Shown here in pieces: positions 1 to 8,983 of a stretch of DNA of 60,641 bases. Below the pieces are notes generated by a model that saw only the letters and a list, made by a program, of their open reading frames with translations, was not told the DNA's origin and did no database searches. How positions within the stretch are numbered: the stretch's first letter is position 1; each line of letters starts with the position of its first letter. Position numbers and translations under genes: made by a program. Source of the DNA: Methylocystaceae bacterium (lineage in GTDB: Bacteria; Pseudomonadota; Alphaproteobacteria; Rhizobiales; Beijerinckiaceae); the NCBI GenBank assembly GCA_009773555.1, contig WSXZ01000057.1, positions 1-60,641 of the forward strand, in the 5' to 3' direction.

Positions 1-350
1 CGATAGGCGCCGACGATCTTCGGCCTGATCTTGCCGCGCCGTGTCTGCGCCGCGTGATCGATGACGATGAGATGATCGCAATATTTGTCGAACCGGTCGG
101 CGTCGCGGCGGGTGAAGGCCGTGCGCGCATCGGGAATGGCGCCGCCTTCCTTGTAGAAGACGTCGTAACGCAGGCGCTGCGCCTTGCGCACTTCCCTCTT
201 GCCGCGCGCGAGCCGCACTTCCAGCGAGCCCAGACGGCCAAGCGTTTCATTGAGCGTCTTCTTGGCCGCTTTCGGCTTTTTTGCATCCGCTTGCGGAAAA
301 TTGACGAGGGCGAAGATCGTCTGACCGAAATCCGCGTTAACCGTCCACAT
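1..350 (-). CDS. OlsB-like GNAT acyltransferase, 3' end cut by window edge
   Basis: The minus strand reads from an ATG at 350 to the window edge without a stop, giving about 116 N-terminal residues. They include GRLGSLEVRLARGKREVRKA, AQRLRYDVFYKEGG and CDHLIVIDH, then a KIVGAY ending. This pattern fits the L-ornithine N-alpha-acyltransferase (OlsB)/hemolysin-like GNAT family, which adds the first 3-hydroxyacyl chain of ornithine lipid from acyl-ACP. A GGAG lies about 9 bases upstream of the ATG. The residues before GRLG are rich in Lys and Ala and look like a variable leader. The catalytic half lies outside the window, so OlsB is likely rather than certain. The plsC gene at 6969-7751, on the same strand, could be the second acyltransferase but is 6.6 kb away. 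Confidence 0.7.
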   Translation of the reverse strand, partial: MWTVNADFGQTIFALVNFPQADAKKPKAAKKTLNETLGRLGSLEVRLARGKREVRKAQRLRYDVFYKEGGAIPDARTAFTRRDADRFDKYCDHLIVIDHAAQTRRGKIRPKIVGAY

Positions 351-479
351 GTGCGACTCGCTCCGCTGCGATCTCCCCGCTTGAAGATCACGGGGAGGCG
401 AAGCTTTTGTGACGCGAGAATTGCTGCTGTGACGCACCAGTTGCGGTTTACACTTGAACTTCTCGCCCCAGGAGTCCGA

Positions 480-1037
480 ATGTTCACATCTCATCTGACC
501 GTCAGCGCTGCGATCTGCGCTTTTGTTTTCGCAACGGTCGCAGCGCAGGCGGAGCCGCTCCCTTCGCTCGGCTGTTACGCGCGCGCCTATGACAGGGCGC
601 ATCTTTCCGCGCACAAAAACCAGATCGTCGACAAAGCGTGGCTGTCGATCGAGACGCGAAAAGACACGCCGCCCTATCCGTTTTTGGCGACGCTGCAATT
701 TTCGACCAAGGGGCGCGGCAAAGCGATCTTCTCCACCTTCGGCGCCTGTAAGGAGGACCGCGGCGCCCTCTTATGCAACGCGTCGCTTTCCGCCGAGGAA
801 ACCGACCGCTGCAAGTCCAAGAACGACGGCGTGCATCATTGCCGGATCGGCTACAGCGAGTCCGGCTCCTTCCGGATCGCCGCGCAGCCCGACGAGGGCG
901 TGCTCGTGACGGTCGTCGAACGGCTGGAAATGCCGGGGCCCGATGCGGGCGGCCGCGCTAGCTATCTCTATCTCAGCCCGGACAATGCGGAGAATCGAGA
1001 TTTTCTGCTGAAGGCGTCGCCGGGCGCGCGCAAATAG
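480..1037 (+). CDS. Secreted hypothetical protein
   Basis: This 185-residue protein starts at the ATG at 480. A longer in-frame ORF extends upstream but is antisense to the OlsB-like gene, so I reject that extension. Residues 1-25 form a signal peptide with a hydrophobic stretch (AAICAFVFATVAA) and a probable cleavage at AQA-EP. The mature part begins LPSLGCYARAYD and has several Cys residues (GACKEDRGALLC, DRCKS, HHCRIG), which suggests disulfide bonds in the periplasm. I do not recognise the family. It stands alone between the divergent OlsB-like gene and the ImmA-like gene, and its composition matches the GC-rich chromosome. Confidence 0.7.
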   Translation: MFTSHLTVSAAICAFVFATVAAQAEPLPSLGCYARAYDRAHLSAHKNQIVDKAWLSIETRKDTPPYPFLATLQFSTKGRGKAIFSTFGACKEDRGALLCNASLSAEETDRCKSKNDGVHHCRIGYSESGSFRIAAQPDEGVLVTVVERLEMPGPDAGGRASYLYLSPDNAENRDFLLKASPGARK

Positions 1038-1111
1038 CCGCTTCTGTATCCCATCAAAAACGCCCTCTGATGCCCCCTCGGGCTCTCCATTCGCCTTTAT
1101 TCGCCACAAAC

Positions 1112-1140
1112 TTGACTTCAGTTTAGCGTAGCAATATCTA
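1112..1140 (+). promoter_or_regulatory. Candidate sigma70-type promoter of the ImmA-like gene
   Basis: TTGACT at 1112-1117 and TATCTA at 1135-1140 are separated by exactly 17 bases, about 95 bases upstream of the ATG at 1236. A second possible -35 box, TTGACA at 1170-1175, has a poorer -10 partner. The prediction rests on consensus matching only. Confidence 0.4.
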
Positions 1141-1235
1141 GTGGTGTGGCAGGCGCTTTGCACCATATCTTGACATAAATGAGCTCGGTCGTTAGTTTTG
1201 CCCGGAGAATGGGCCATTAAACGGGGGCTGCCTCG

Positions 1236-1997
1236 ATGACCGACGATTTTCTTGTTAAGCGGCGGTCTGACAGCGAGGTCCGCCAAATTGCAAAAAGGGC
1301 GCGAGCCTATCTTGGCTTTGCTAAAGGGGGACGAGTCGACATCGTCGCGTGTTTGCGGAAAGAGACGATTTGGACTGTCAGTGGCGTAAAGCGACTAATG
1401 GTCAAAGTGCTTCCGGATATTGAATTGGGAACCGCAGACGCTCTGACGTCTCATACGGAAGAGTTGATCCTTATTGCCTTCAAGCAGTCGGTATATCGTG
1501 CCGCGGTTCTTGGTGAAGGTCGCGCCAGAAATACTGTCGCGCACGAACTCGGCCACGCAGTGATACATAATCGTTCCATGATGCCACGTCGCGCAGGAGG
1601 GAATGATAAGTATAGATGGATTAGACCATATGAGTCGGCTGAGCATCAAGCAAATGTTTTCGCGGCGGCCCTTTTAATCGATGACGACGGCGCAAAAAGT
1701 CTCGATTCTGCCGAAGAAGTGTCGATTCAGTTCGGAGTAAGTCTTAAGTGCGCAGAAATATACTATAAAGAAATATTGGAGCGGCGCGACCGAGGTAGAG
1801 CTGCAGAGAAGATGCGCAAGCTTGCCTCATCGTTTAGCGCTGAGGTGAAGCACCCCCATGCTCACGACTTAAGGTTCCTGGCCTCTCCTTGTCCTAAATG
1901 TGGAGAGAGGAAGGTGTTCCCAGTAGGATCGAAGTATATGTGCCATCACTGTGATACTGTGTCAGACACCTTTCCGGACGGCGATTATAGCGACTGA
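1236..1997 (+). CDS. ImmA/IrrE-type zinc metallopeptidase with C-terminal zinc ribbon
   Basis: The 253-residue product has the zincin motif HELGH (His103, Glu104, His107) in VAHELGHAVIHN, followed by EHQANVFAAALL, where Glu136 is the likely third ligand. This is the ImmA/IrrE (COG2856) layout. Members usually cleave a phage or stress repressor, often an XRE-type partner. The C-terminus adds a CPKC...CHHC zinc ribbon (Cys219, 222, 236, 239), which is less usual. The GGGGG before ATG 1236 can act as ribosome binding site. No XRE or other DNA-binding partner is adjacent. The gene is visibly richer in A/T than its neighbours, which suggests acquisition. A role in phage defence or repressor cleavage is inference. 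Confidence 0.75.
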   Translation: MTDDFLVKRRSDSEVRQIAKRARAYLGFAKGGRVDIVACLRKETIWTVSGVKRLMVKVLPDIELGTADALTSHTEELILIAFKQSVYRAAVLGEGRARNTVAHELGHAVIHNRSMMPRRAGGNDKYRWIRPYESAEHQANVFAAALLIDDDGAKSLDSAEEVSIQFGVSLKCAEIYYKEILERRDRGRAAEKMRKLASSFSAEVKHPHAHDLRFLASPCPKCGERKVFPVGSKYMCHHCDTVSDTFPDGDYSD

Positions 1998-2370
1998 TCG
2001 AAAGCTAATTGCTCCTTCTAGGAGGGGTGTCCGTCGCGCGCTAGCCGCACGATTGATTTATCCCCGGTATTTACGAATTGTCCACATATTGATATTTCAC
2101 TCATAGTCACCACAATGGGTTGACGTAGCGCCCAGACTCATCCCAAGTTAGGCAGTAGGCGATGACGCTGCCGCGGATAATCTTCGAGTCCTTCTGCTCG
2201 GGTCGCGGGCTCTGTGCGGCGCCCTCTAGTTCAGCGCGTGCATTCGTCCTGGCGGCTCCGAAAGCAACCTGCGTCGGAAAGCGTGGGCTTCGTGTACCAA
2301 TAGCGATTGCGTCGCGGGCCAGCGAATGGCTGCGTGCGGGCGGACGCCTGCGCTTTGAGGGGATGAGACG
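1998..2370 (+). other. Intergenic region upstream of nrdJ
   Basis: There is no convincing gene in these 373 bases. The first 100 bases are AT-rich like the preceding gene, and the rest resembles the chromosome. I looked for a cobalamin riboswitch, as expected for a B12 enzyme elsewhere, and did not see one. The stretch around 2081-2098 (tccacatattgatatttc) weakly recalls half of an NrdR box, too weak to call. Confidence 0.4.
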
Positions 2371-5300
2371 ATGAAAATTGAGCGGCGCTACACCAAGGCG
2401 GGCGAATCCCCCTATGCGAACATTCCGTTCCGCACGACAAAGAGCGAGATCCGCAATCCCGACGGCTCGATTGTCTTTTCCCTCGACAACATCGACGTCC
2501 CCAACCAGTGGAGCCAGGTCGCGGCCGACGTTCTGGCGCAGAAATATTTCCGCAAGGCCGGCGTGCCGGCGCGCTTGAAGCGCGTCGAGGAGAATTCCGT
2601 CCCGTCCTTCCTGTGGCGCTCCGTCGCCGATACGGAAGCGCTCAGCGAACTCCCCAAGGACCAGCGCAACGGCTCCGAAATCTCGGCCAAGCAGGTCTTC
2701 GACCGTCTCGCCGGCGCCTGGACATATTGGGGTTGGAAGGGCGGCTATTTCGACGCCGAGGAAGACGCCCAGGCGTTCAGCGACGAGCTTCGCTACATGC
2801 TCGCCATGCAGATGGCGGCGCCCAATTCGCCGCAATGGTTCAACACCGGCCTGCATTGGGCTTACGGCGTCGACGGGCCGAGCCAGGGGCATTTCTACGT
2901 CGACTACGCCAATGGCAAGATGGTGAAGTCGAAATCGGCCTATGAGCATCCGCAGCCGCACGCCTGCTTCATTCAGTCGATCGCCGACGATCTCGTCAAC
3001 GACGGCGGCATCATGGATCTGTGGGTGCGCGAGGCGCGGCTGTTCAAATACGGCTCCGGCACCGGCACCAATTTCTCCAAGCTGCGGGGCGAGAAGGAGA
3101 AGCTTTCCGGCGGCGGTTCGTCCTCGGGCCTGATGTCCTTCCTCAAGATCGGCGACCGCGCGGCGGGCGCGATCAAATCCGGCGGCACGACGCGGCGCGC
3201 GGCGAAAATGGTCGTCGTCGACATCGATCATCCCGACGTCGAAGCCTTCATCGATTGGAAGGTGAAGGAGGAGGAGAAAGTCGCTTCACTCGTCACCGGC
3301 TCGAAGATCGTCAAGAAGCATCTGAAGGCGATCATGCGCGCCTGCATGAATTGCGAAGGGCCCGGCGACGACTGTTTCAACCCCGAGATCAATCCGGCGC
3401 TGAAGCGCGAGATCAAGCTCGCACGCAAGAACGACGTGCCGGACAATTACATCAAGCGCGTCATTCAGTTCGCCAAGCAGGGCTACAAGGACATTCACTT
3501 CGACACCTATGACACGGACTGGGACAGCGAAGCCTATCTCACCGTCTCGGGTCAGAACTCCAACAACTCCGTGCGCGTCACGGACGCGTTCCTGCAGGCG
3601 GTCGAGAAGGACGACGACTGGTCCCTCATCAAGCGCCTCGACGGCAAGACGGCGAAGACGCTGAAAGCCCGCGATCTGTGGGAGAAGATCGGCTACGCCG
3701 CCTGGGCGTCCGCGGATCCGGGAATCCAGTTCCACACGACGATCAACGACTGGCACACCTGCCCGGCGGGCGGCCCCATTCGCGCGTCCAATCCGTGCTC
3801 GGAATATATGTTCCTCGACGACACGGCGTGTAACCTTGCGTCTCTAAACCTGCTTCAGTTCCGCGATCTCGAGACCAAGCGCATCGACGTCGAGTCTTAC
3901 GAGCACGCCGTGCGGCTGTGGACGGTGGTGCTCGAAATCTCGGTGCTGATGGCGCAGTTTCCCTCAAAGGAAATCGCGCAGCTCTCCTACGACTACCGCA
4001 CGCTGGGCCTCGGCTTCGCCAATGTCGGCGGCCTGTTGATGTCGTCTGGCGTCGCCTATGACAGCGACGCCGGCCGCGCCATCGCCGGCGCGCTGTCGGC
4101 GATCATGACGGGCGTGTGCTACGCGACCTCCGCCGAAATGGCCAAGGAGCGCGGCCCCTTCGCGCGCTTCATGGAGAATCGCGAAGCGATGCTGCGGGTC
4201 ATCCGCAATCATCGCCGCGCCGCGCATGGCGAACGCGTCGGCTATGAGCAGCTCGCGATCGCGCCCGTGCCGCTCGACGTCGCGTCCTGCCCCGATCAGC
4301 TCTTGGTCGAGCGCGCCGGCGCCGCCTGGGACAAGGCGCTCGCGCAAGGCGAACTCTACGGCTATCGCAATGCGCAAGTCACCGTCGTCGCGCCGACCGG
4401 CACCATCGGCCTCGTGATGGATTGCGACACGACCGGCATCGAGCCCGATTTCGCGCTCGTCAAATTCAAGAAGCTCGCCGGCGGCGGCTATCTCAAGATC
4501 GTCAACCGCGCCGTGCCGGAAGGGCTGCGCTCGCTCGGCTATCGAGAGAGCGACATCGCCGAGATCGAGGCCTATGCCGTCGGCCACGCCTCGCTCTCCA
4601 ACGCGCCGGCGATCAACACCACGAGCCTGCGGGCGAAGGGTTTCACGGACGAGAAGATCGCGGCGGTGGAAGGAGCGCTGCGCAGCGCCTTCGACATCAA
4701 ATTCGTCTTCAACAAATGGACGCTCGGGCAGGACTTTCTCACCGGCGTGTTGAAAGTCCCAGCGGCCGCGCTCGACGACAAGAACTTCGATCTGCTGACG
4801 CATCTGGGGTTCTCGCGCGCCGACATCGACGCCGCGAATGTCCATATCTGCGGCGCGATGACTCTGGAAGGCGCGCCGCATTTGAAGCGCGAGCATTATC
4901 CGGTGTTCGACTGCGCCAATCCCTGCGGGCGCACCGGCAAGCGCTATCTCCTGGTCGACTCGCATATCCGCATGATGGCGGCGGCGCAGCCCTTCATCTC
5001 GGGCGCGATCAGCAAGACCATCAATATGCCCAATGACGCGTCGATCGAGGATTGCGAACAGGCCTATCTGCTGTCGTGGCGCCTCGGGCTCAAGGCCAAT
5101 GCGCTCTATCGCGACGGCTCCAAGCTCTCGCAGCCGCTCTCGGCGCAGCTCATCGCCGGCGACGACGACATCGACGCGATGGACGTCGTCGAGGAACTCG
5201 TCACCGCCAACATGCCGGCGCGCGCGGCGGCCATCGCCGAACGCATCGTCGAGCGCGTCGTGCATCAGGTGATCCGCGAGCGCGAGAAGCTGCCGAACCG

Positions 5301-6018
5301 GCGCAAGAGCTACATTCAGAAGGCGACGGTCGGCGGCCACAAGGTCTATCTGCACACGGGGGAATATGAAGACGGGCGCTTAGGCGAAATCTTCATCGAC
5401 ATGCACAAGGAAGGCGCGGCCTTCCGAAGCCTGATGAATAATTTCGCCATCGCGATTTCGCTCGGCCTGCAATATGGCGTGCCGCTCGAGGAATATGTCG
5501 ACGCCTTCACCTTCACCCGCTTCGAGCCGGCGGGTCCGGTGCAGGGCAATGACGCGATCAAATACGCGACCTCGATCCTCGACTATGTGTTCCGCGAGCT
5601 CGCCGTCTCCTATCTCGGCCGCAACGATCTCGCGCATGTCTCGCCCGAAGACGTCGGCCATGACGTGCTCGGCAAGGGCCAGCATGAGGGCAAGGCGCCG
5701 GAGACGAATTCGGTCGTCTCGCGCGGTCTGCTGCGCTCCAAGACCGACAGGCTGATGGTGGTGCAGGGCGGGGCGGTCGCTTTACGCGAGACGCCGGACG
5801 CGGCGCATGAGGCGGACGATCCGACCTCGACGCTCGGCTGGACCGAGCCGACGAAGACGGTAACCGGCGTCGCCGAAAAACGCGCCGAAGCGCGCATGAA
5901 AGGCTATGTCGGCGAACGGCACGTGTCTGAAGTGCGAGACGTGTGGGGCGACGACGGGGTGTTCGTGAGGCGCGGAGGGCTTTGCCCTCCGCGAGCATCA
6001 AAAATTATTGAATCGTAA
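2371..6018 (+). CDS. nrdJ: Class II (B12-dependent) ribonucleoside-diphosphate reductase, C-terminal tail frameshifted
   Basis: The 1215-residue product matches the long adenosylcobalamin-dependent NrdJ of alphaproteobacteria, which reduces ribonucleotides to deoxyribonucleotides without oxygen dependence. The barrel motifs [44 protein letters not shown] and [21 protein letters not shown] are intact. The family normally ends in a Cys-rich tail that re-reduces the active site. Here the reading frame leaves homology after KGYVGE (about 5916). The tail, [17 protein letters not shown], is instead encoded one frame over at 5915-5965, with its stop at 5966-5968. About 12 residues that should join the two parts are absent, so roughly 38 bases appear deleted. 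The ORF as it stands runs 50 bases past the native stop, through a hairpin. Confidence 0.95.
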   Translation: MKIERRYTKAGESPYANIPFRTTKSEIRNPDGSIVFSLDNIDVPNQWSQVAADVLAQKYFRKAGVPARLKRVEENSVPSFLWRSVADTEALSELPKDQRNGSEISAKQVFDRLAGAWTYWGWKGGYFDAEEDAQAFSDELRYMLAMQMAAPNSPQWFNTGLHWAYGVDGPSQGHFYVDYANGKMVKSKSAYEHPQPHACFIQSIADDLVNDGGIMDLWVREARLFKYGSGTGTNFSKLRGEKEKLSGGGSSSGLMSFLKIGDRAAGAIKSGGTTRRAAKMVVVDIDHPDVEAFIDWKVKEEEKVASLVTGSKIVKKHLKAIMRACMNCEGPGDDCFNPEINPALKREIKLARKNDVPDNYIKRVIQFAKQGYKDIHFDTYDTDWDSEAYLTVSGQNSNNSVRVTDAFLQAVEKDDDWSLIKRLDGKTAKTLKARDLWEKIGYAAWASADPGIQFHTTINDWHTCPAGGPIRASNPCSEYMFLDDTACNLASLNLLQFRDLETKRIDVESYEHAVRLWTVVLEISVLMAQFPSKEIAQLSYDYRTLGLGFANVGGLLMSSGVAYDSDAGRAIAGALSAIMTGVCYATSAEMAKERGPFARFMENREAMLRVIRNHRRAAHGERVGYEQLAIAPVPLDVASCPDQLLVERAGAAWDKALAQGELYGYRNAQVTVVAPTGTIGLVMDCDTTGIEPDFALVKFKKLAGGGYLKIVNRAVPEGLRSLGYRESDIAEIEAYAVGHASLSNAPAINTTSLRAKGFTDEKIAAVEGALRSAFDIKFVFNKWTLGQDFLTGVLKVPAAALDDKNFDLLTHLGFSRADIDAANVHICGAMTLEGAPHLKREHYPVFDCANPCGRTGKRYLLVDSHIRMMAAAQPFISGAISKTINMPNDASIEDCEQAYLLSWRLGLKANALYRDGSKLSQPLSAQLIAGDDDIDAMDVVEELVTANMPARAAAIAERIVERVVHQVIREREKLPNRRKSYIQKATVGGHKVYLHTGEYEDGRLGEIFIDMHKEGAAFRSLMNNFAIAISLGLQYGVPLEEYVDAFTFTRFEPAGPVQGNDAIKYATSILDYVFRELAVSYLGRNDLAHVSPEDVGHDVLGKGQHEGKAPETNSVVSRGLLRSKTDRLMVVQGGAVALRETPDAAHEADDPTSTLGWTEPTKTVTGVAEKRAEARMKGYVGERHVSEVRDVWGDDGVFVRRGGLCPPRASKIIES
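5971..5993 (+). terminator. Terminator-like hairpin just after the native nrdJ stop
   Basis: CGCGGAGGGC, TTT and GCCCTCCGCG form a perfect 10-bp stem with a 3-base loop, starting 2 bases after the native nrdJ stop at 5966-5968. The following bases are A-rich rather than T-rich, so termination strength is uncertain. In the current frame the hairpin is translated as part of the NrdJ extension, which supports the frameshift reading. Confidence 0.5.
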
Positions 6019-6027
6019 GGTGCTTTA

Positions 6028-6660
6028 ATGGACAGCGCGCTTAGCGGCGGGAGCGTCGCGCTCTATCTATTTTTTCTACTACTGCCGGGGCTCCTGGGAT
6101 CATTCATCTATGATTATTTCCTTGAAGGGGAGCCAAGAGAAAATTCAGATAAAATTACAACAGCACTCATTCTGACATTATTAAGCTCAATCATCATGCA
6201 CTATGCGGCCCACACGCCAATCCTACCAAATATAGAGATTACAACGGGAACAAGGGTAGATTCTATCATTAATGCGTTTATCGCAAAAAACTTACTCTAT
6301 ACGTCTGCATTGTCTTCAATGATAGCGTTCGTTTTTGCCATAATAAATAATCATGGTCTCATTTACTCCTTGATGCGACGGCTCGGCCTTTCGATGAAGG
6401 CGCCTGCGAACGATGTTTGGCAAAAGATGCTTTACGCAAACCAAGGTTTTTGGATTGCGATCAGCTTTCGCGACGGTCGTCGCCTGACCGGATGGCCCGA
6501 GATGTTCTCATCCATGGGCAGGCCCCGAGAGATTTTCCTCGCGGAGGCCACGTGGTATGATTTGAACGAAGCCGGAGAAGTGATTACTTCAGATATCGAG
6601 GGGCCGGGCGTCTACTTGTCCAACTTTGACGACGTAGTCGCGATTGAGATTCTTCGGTAA
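6028..6660 (+). CDS. DUF6338-like membrane protein
   Basis: The 210-residue protein has three hydrophobic segments: about residues 10-28, 46-62 and 92-112. A soluble C-terminal domain follows, starting near DVWQKMLYANQGFWIAI and ending GVYLSNFDDVVAIEILR. The arrangement and the beta-strand-rich tail fit the uncharacterised DUF6338 family. The AAGG before ATG 6028 is a fair ribosome binding site. The gene is much richer in A/T than nrdJ or plsC and begins just after the nrdJ terminator, which suggests insertion there. The small gene at 6667 follows by 6 bases and is probably co-transcribed. The function is unknown. Confidence 0.65.
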   Translation: MDSALSGGSVALYLFFLLLPGLLGSFIYDYFLEGEPRENSDKITTALILTLLSSIIMHYAAHTPILPNIEITTGTRVDSIINAFIAKNLLYTSALSSMIAFVFAIINNHGLIYSLMRRLGLSMKAPANDVWQKMLYANQGFWIAISFRDGRRLTGWPEMFSSMGRPREIFLAEATWYDLNEAGEVITSDIEGPGVYLSNFDDVVAIEILR

Positions 6661-6666
6661 GATCGG

Positions 6667-6894
6667 ATGCACCCCATGTCCACGAACTTTAAGAAAAGCG
6701 GCGATGCACGGGCCTCGAGAAGTTCCACTTCCTCGGGGGTCGAGGGTCGCGGGGTACGTCCTCTAACTCCTAAGCCAGTGCCTAGCGGTTTTGACCTTTG
6801 GGTTAGGCGTGATGCTTCGTCCGGTCGCTTCATAGACGTCGGGCGAGAGCGAGCGCCTTTTAAGGGCGTCGCTAAAGAAACTCCAAAAAAATAG
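6667..6894 (+). CDS. Small basic conserved-looking protein downstream of the DUF6338 gene
   Basis: This is a 75-residue basic protein; an internal ATG at 6676 is an alternative start. The C-terminal half reads SGFDLWVRRDASSGRFIDV, then PFKGVAKE, which resembles a short conserved tail seen in small hypothetical proteins. The N-terminal half is Ser/Arg-rich and probably disordered. It lies 6 bases after the DUF6338 gene on the same strand, so the two probably form a unit. No function can be assigned. Confidence 0.5.
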   Translation: MHPMSTNFKKSGDARASRSSTSSGVEGRGVRPLTPKPVPSGFDLWVRRDASSGRFIDVGRERAPFKGVAKETPKK

Positions 6895-6968
6895 GGATTG
6901 CTGCTTCCCGAATACGGTCTTCTCGCAGTCCGCGCACCTCACACGCTCCTAATGACGGTCAGGACTGC

Positions 6969-7751
6969 TTATTGCCGCTGCAACTGGCGCGCATCTCTGT
7001 CAGCCCCATCAACCGAGGCGAGCGACTCGCACACACGCGCGCGCGTCTCCGCCGCGAGCGTCTTGCGATTCTTGCCGGTCGTCTCGATCGCGTCGCCGAA
7101 AGCGATGTGGCAAAGCGTGCGGCCGCGCTTCATCAGGCGCCACAGATGCGGCAGGAAGCTCATGTCGCCATACCAGCCGACATCGATCCTGCGCACGCCA
7201 TCGGCGTAAGAGATCGCGACAGGCGCGAGCGTCGGCGCTTCGCCGCGCGCGGCCATCGCCTCCAGCGGCGCGAAATGCGCCGAGCGAAACGGCAGAACTA
7301 CCGCGCCGTCGCTCGATGTGCCTTCGGGAAAGACGACGAGATCGCCGCCCGCGCGCAATACGTCAGCGAGTGAATCGTTGACGCGCGAAATATCCTGCCT
7401 CGCGCCGCGTTCGACGAAGATCGTGCCTTGCAGCCGCGCGAGCAATCCGAGCACAGGCCAGCTGGCGACTTCGCTCTTCGCCAGGAAGACGAAGGGATAA
7501 AGGCTCGCGAGCGCGATGATGTCGGTCCATGACACATGGTTGGCGACGACAAAGCGCGGCGTCTTCGAGGGCAGGGCGCCGCGCGCGTCGACCTTTATGC
7601 CAATGACGGCGCAGACCGCGCGGCAGAAGCGCGTCTGGATCGCGTGCTGAATCGGCCAGCCGCGCCGGCGCGCCAGCGCCTGTAGCGGAACGAGAAAGAT
7701 GAAAGCGCCCGCCAGCGTGAGGACGAAGGCGAGCGCGCGCAGATAGGCCAT
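6969..7751 (-). CDS. plsC: 1-acyl-sn-glycerol-3-phosphate acyltransferase (PlsC/OlsA family)
   Basis: The 260-residue protein has an N-terminal membrane segment (about residues 5-25) and the LPLAT signature. It carries NHVSWTD (His72...Asp77, the HX4D catalytic pair), FVERG for glycerol-phosphate binding and FPEGTSSDG. It transfers an acyl chain to lysophosphatidic acid, or to lyso-ornithine lipid if it is OlsA, at the inner membrane. The truncated OlsB-like gene at the window start makes an OlsA role possible, but sequence alone cannot separate PlsC from OlsA. It is the last minus-strand gene before the AT-rich pair that ends at 6894. Confidence 0.85.
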   Translation of the reverse strand: MAYLRALAFVLTLAGAFIFLVPLQALARRRGWPIQHAIQTRFCRAVCAVIGIKVDARGALPSKTPRFVVANHVSWTDIIALASLYPFVFLAKSEVASWPVLGLLARLQGTIFVERGARQDISRVNDSLADVLRAGGDLVVFPEGTSSDGAVVLPFRSAHFAPLEAMAARGEAPTLAPVAISYADGVRRIDVGWYGDMSFLPHLWRLMKRGRTLCHIAFGDAIETTGKNRKTLAAETRARVCESLASVDGADRDARQLQRQ

Positions 7752-7799
7752 GGCGCGCAGATGGCGCGCCTGTAAGACAGGCGCATGACAGCGCCTGCG

Positions 7800-8951
7800 C
7801 TACGGCGTCGTCGCGGCGTCCGAGAGGAAAAATCGCACCATCTCGCGCGAGGCCTCGGGACCATGGCGATCGGCGAAGGAGCCGTCTGGATTGCCGCCCG
7901 ACCAGGCGTGGCCGAGCCCCTCGACAGCCCAATGTTCCAGCTGCGGCACGCCGCGCGCGTCCGCGATGACGGTGCGGCTGTAATTGCGGCCGCCTGCCGA
8001 TCCGGTCTCGCGGGTTTCGCGCGCGAGCGCATCGGCAAGATCGAGCCGAGCCCCTGCAATGATCGTTTCGCCGTTGGTCGGATGCACCTTCTGGTCGGCT
8101 TCGCCGTGGAAAACGATTGTCCGCACGTAGTCGTCAGACAGCGACCTGCGCGCCGCGCCGAGTTCGAATTTACCGCCCATCGCCGCGAAGGCGGAGGCGA
8201 CGTCGCTCGCCGAGCCATGCGCGAGACCGGAATGAATGCCCACTGCGGCGTAGAGTTCCGGATAGGTCGCGGCCATGGTCGCGGCCATGGCGCCGCCGGC
8301 CGACAAGCCGGCCACATAGACGCGCGACTCATCGACGCGCCATTCCGCCATGACGGCGCGGGTCAGGCCCGCGATGAGGCTCGGCTCGCCCTTCTCGCGG
8401 GTCTGATCCGCCGGGTTGAACCAGTTCCAGCAGCCCATCTGATTGGCCGTGGTCGACTGCGCCGGATAGGCGACGATGAAACCATGTTCTTCAGCCAGCT
8501 CGTTCATGCGCGAGCCGACGGCGAAGTCGTCGGGGTTCTGCGCGCAGCCGTGAAGCATCACGATCAAAGGCCGTTTGCCGTCTCCAACGCCATTGGGCGC
8601 ATAGACCTTATAGTCGCGCGCGCCGGCCGGGCCGACATGACTGCGCGAGAGATAAGCGGCGCCCGGCGGAACGTCGATTTTGGGGGCTTGTCGCAGCGCG
8701 ACGAGCGGCGCGCCGCTTTGATTGAGGCCTGGAAGACCGGCGTGACGCAGCAACTCCACCGTCTCGCCGAGCGGGCGGCGCAGACGAAACGTTGGGGGAT
8801 GCGGCTCGGCATGTGCGGTCGGCTGCGGCGTTGGCGGCGCGGCGCCGCCAGCCGTCAGCGCGCCCATCAGCACGCGCGTCGCTTCCGCGAGATTTCGCTC
8901 GCGCGTCAATTGCGTCGCCCGGTTGAAGGCGCTCGTCAGGAGGTTTTTCAT
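7800..8951 (-). CDS. PHB depolymerase/LpqC-like esterase (alpha/beta hydrolase)
   Basis: The protein has about 383 residues from the ATG at 8951, which has GAGG upstream. A TTG at 8987 would overlap the upstream regulator and is less likely. Motifs of the short-chain-length poly(3-hydroxyalkanoate) depolymerase/feruloyl-esterase family are present: PLIVMLHGCAQNPDDF for the oxyanion hole, GLSAGGAM with the nucleophile Ser, and EGLGHAWSGG with the catalytic His. The N-terminus (MKNLLTSAFNRATQL) resembles the cytoplasmic forms found in rhizobia and lacks a signal peptide. The substrate is probably PHB or another ester. It follows the RHH regulator on the same strand, 32 bases after that gene's stop, so the two likely share a transcript. 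Confidence 0.8.
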   Translation of the reverse strand: MKNLLTSAFNRATQLTRERNLAEATRVLMGALTAGGAAPPTPQPTAHAEPHPPTFRLRRPLGETVELLRHAGLPGLNQSGAPLVALRQAPKIDVPPGAAYLSRSHVGPAGARDYKVYAPNGVGDGKRPLIVMLHGCAQNPDDFAVGSRMNELAEEHGFIVAYPAQSTTANQMGCWNWFNPADQTREKGEPSLIAGLTRAVMAEWRVDESRVYVAGLSAGGAMAATMAATYPELYAAVGIHSGLAHGSASDVASAFAAMGGKFELGAARRSLSDDYVRTIVFHGEADQKVHPTNGETIIAGARLDLADALARETRETGSAGGRNYSRTVIADARGVPQLEHWAVEGLGHAWSGGNPDGSFADRHGPEASREMVRFFLSDAATTP

Positions 8952-8983
8952 TTTGTCTACGCCTCGCGGGAGAATGGGGGAGG

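Noticed and set aside
1998-2370. Cobalamin riboswitch in front of nrdJ
   Set aside because: No B12-box or matching stem arrangement could be found; a weak NrdR-like stretch was also not convincing.
3964-5355. 463-codon minus-strand ORF
   Set aside because: It is antisense to well-conserved nrdJ sequence, Arg/Asp/Val-rich, and has no family pattern. High GC produces such shadows.
5905-5968. Programmed ribosomal frameshift in nrdJ
   Set aside because: There is no slippery run or stimulatory structure before the break, and family residues are missing, so shifting alone would not restore the protein.
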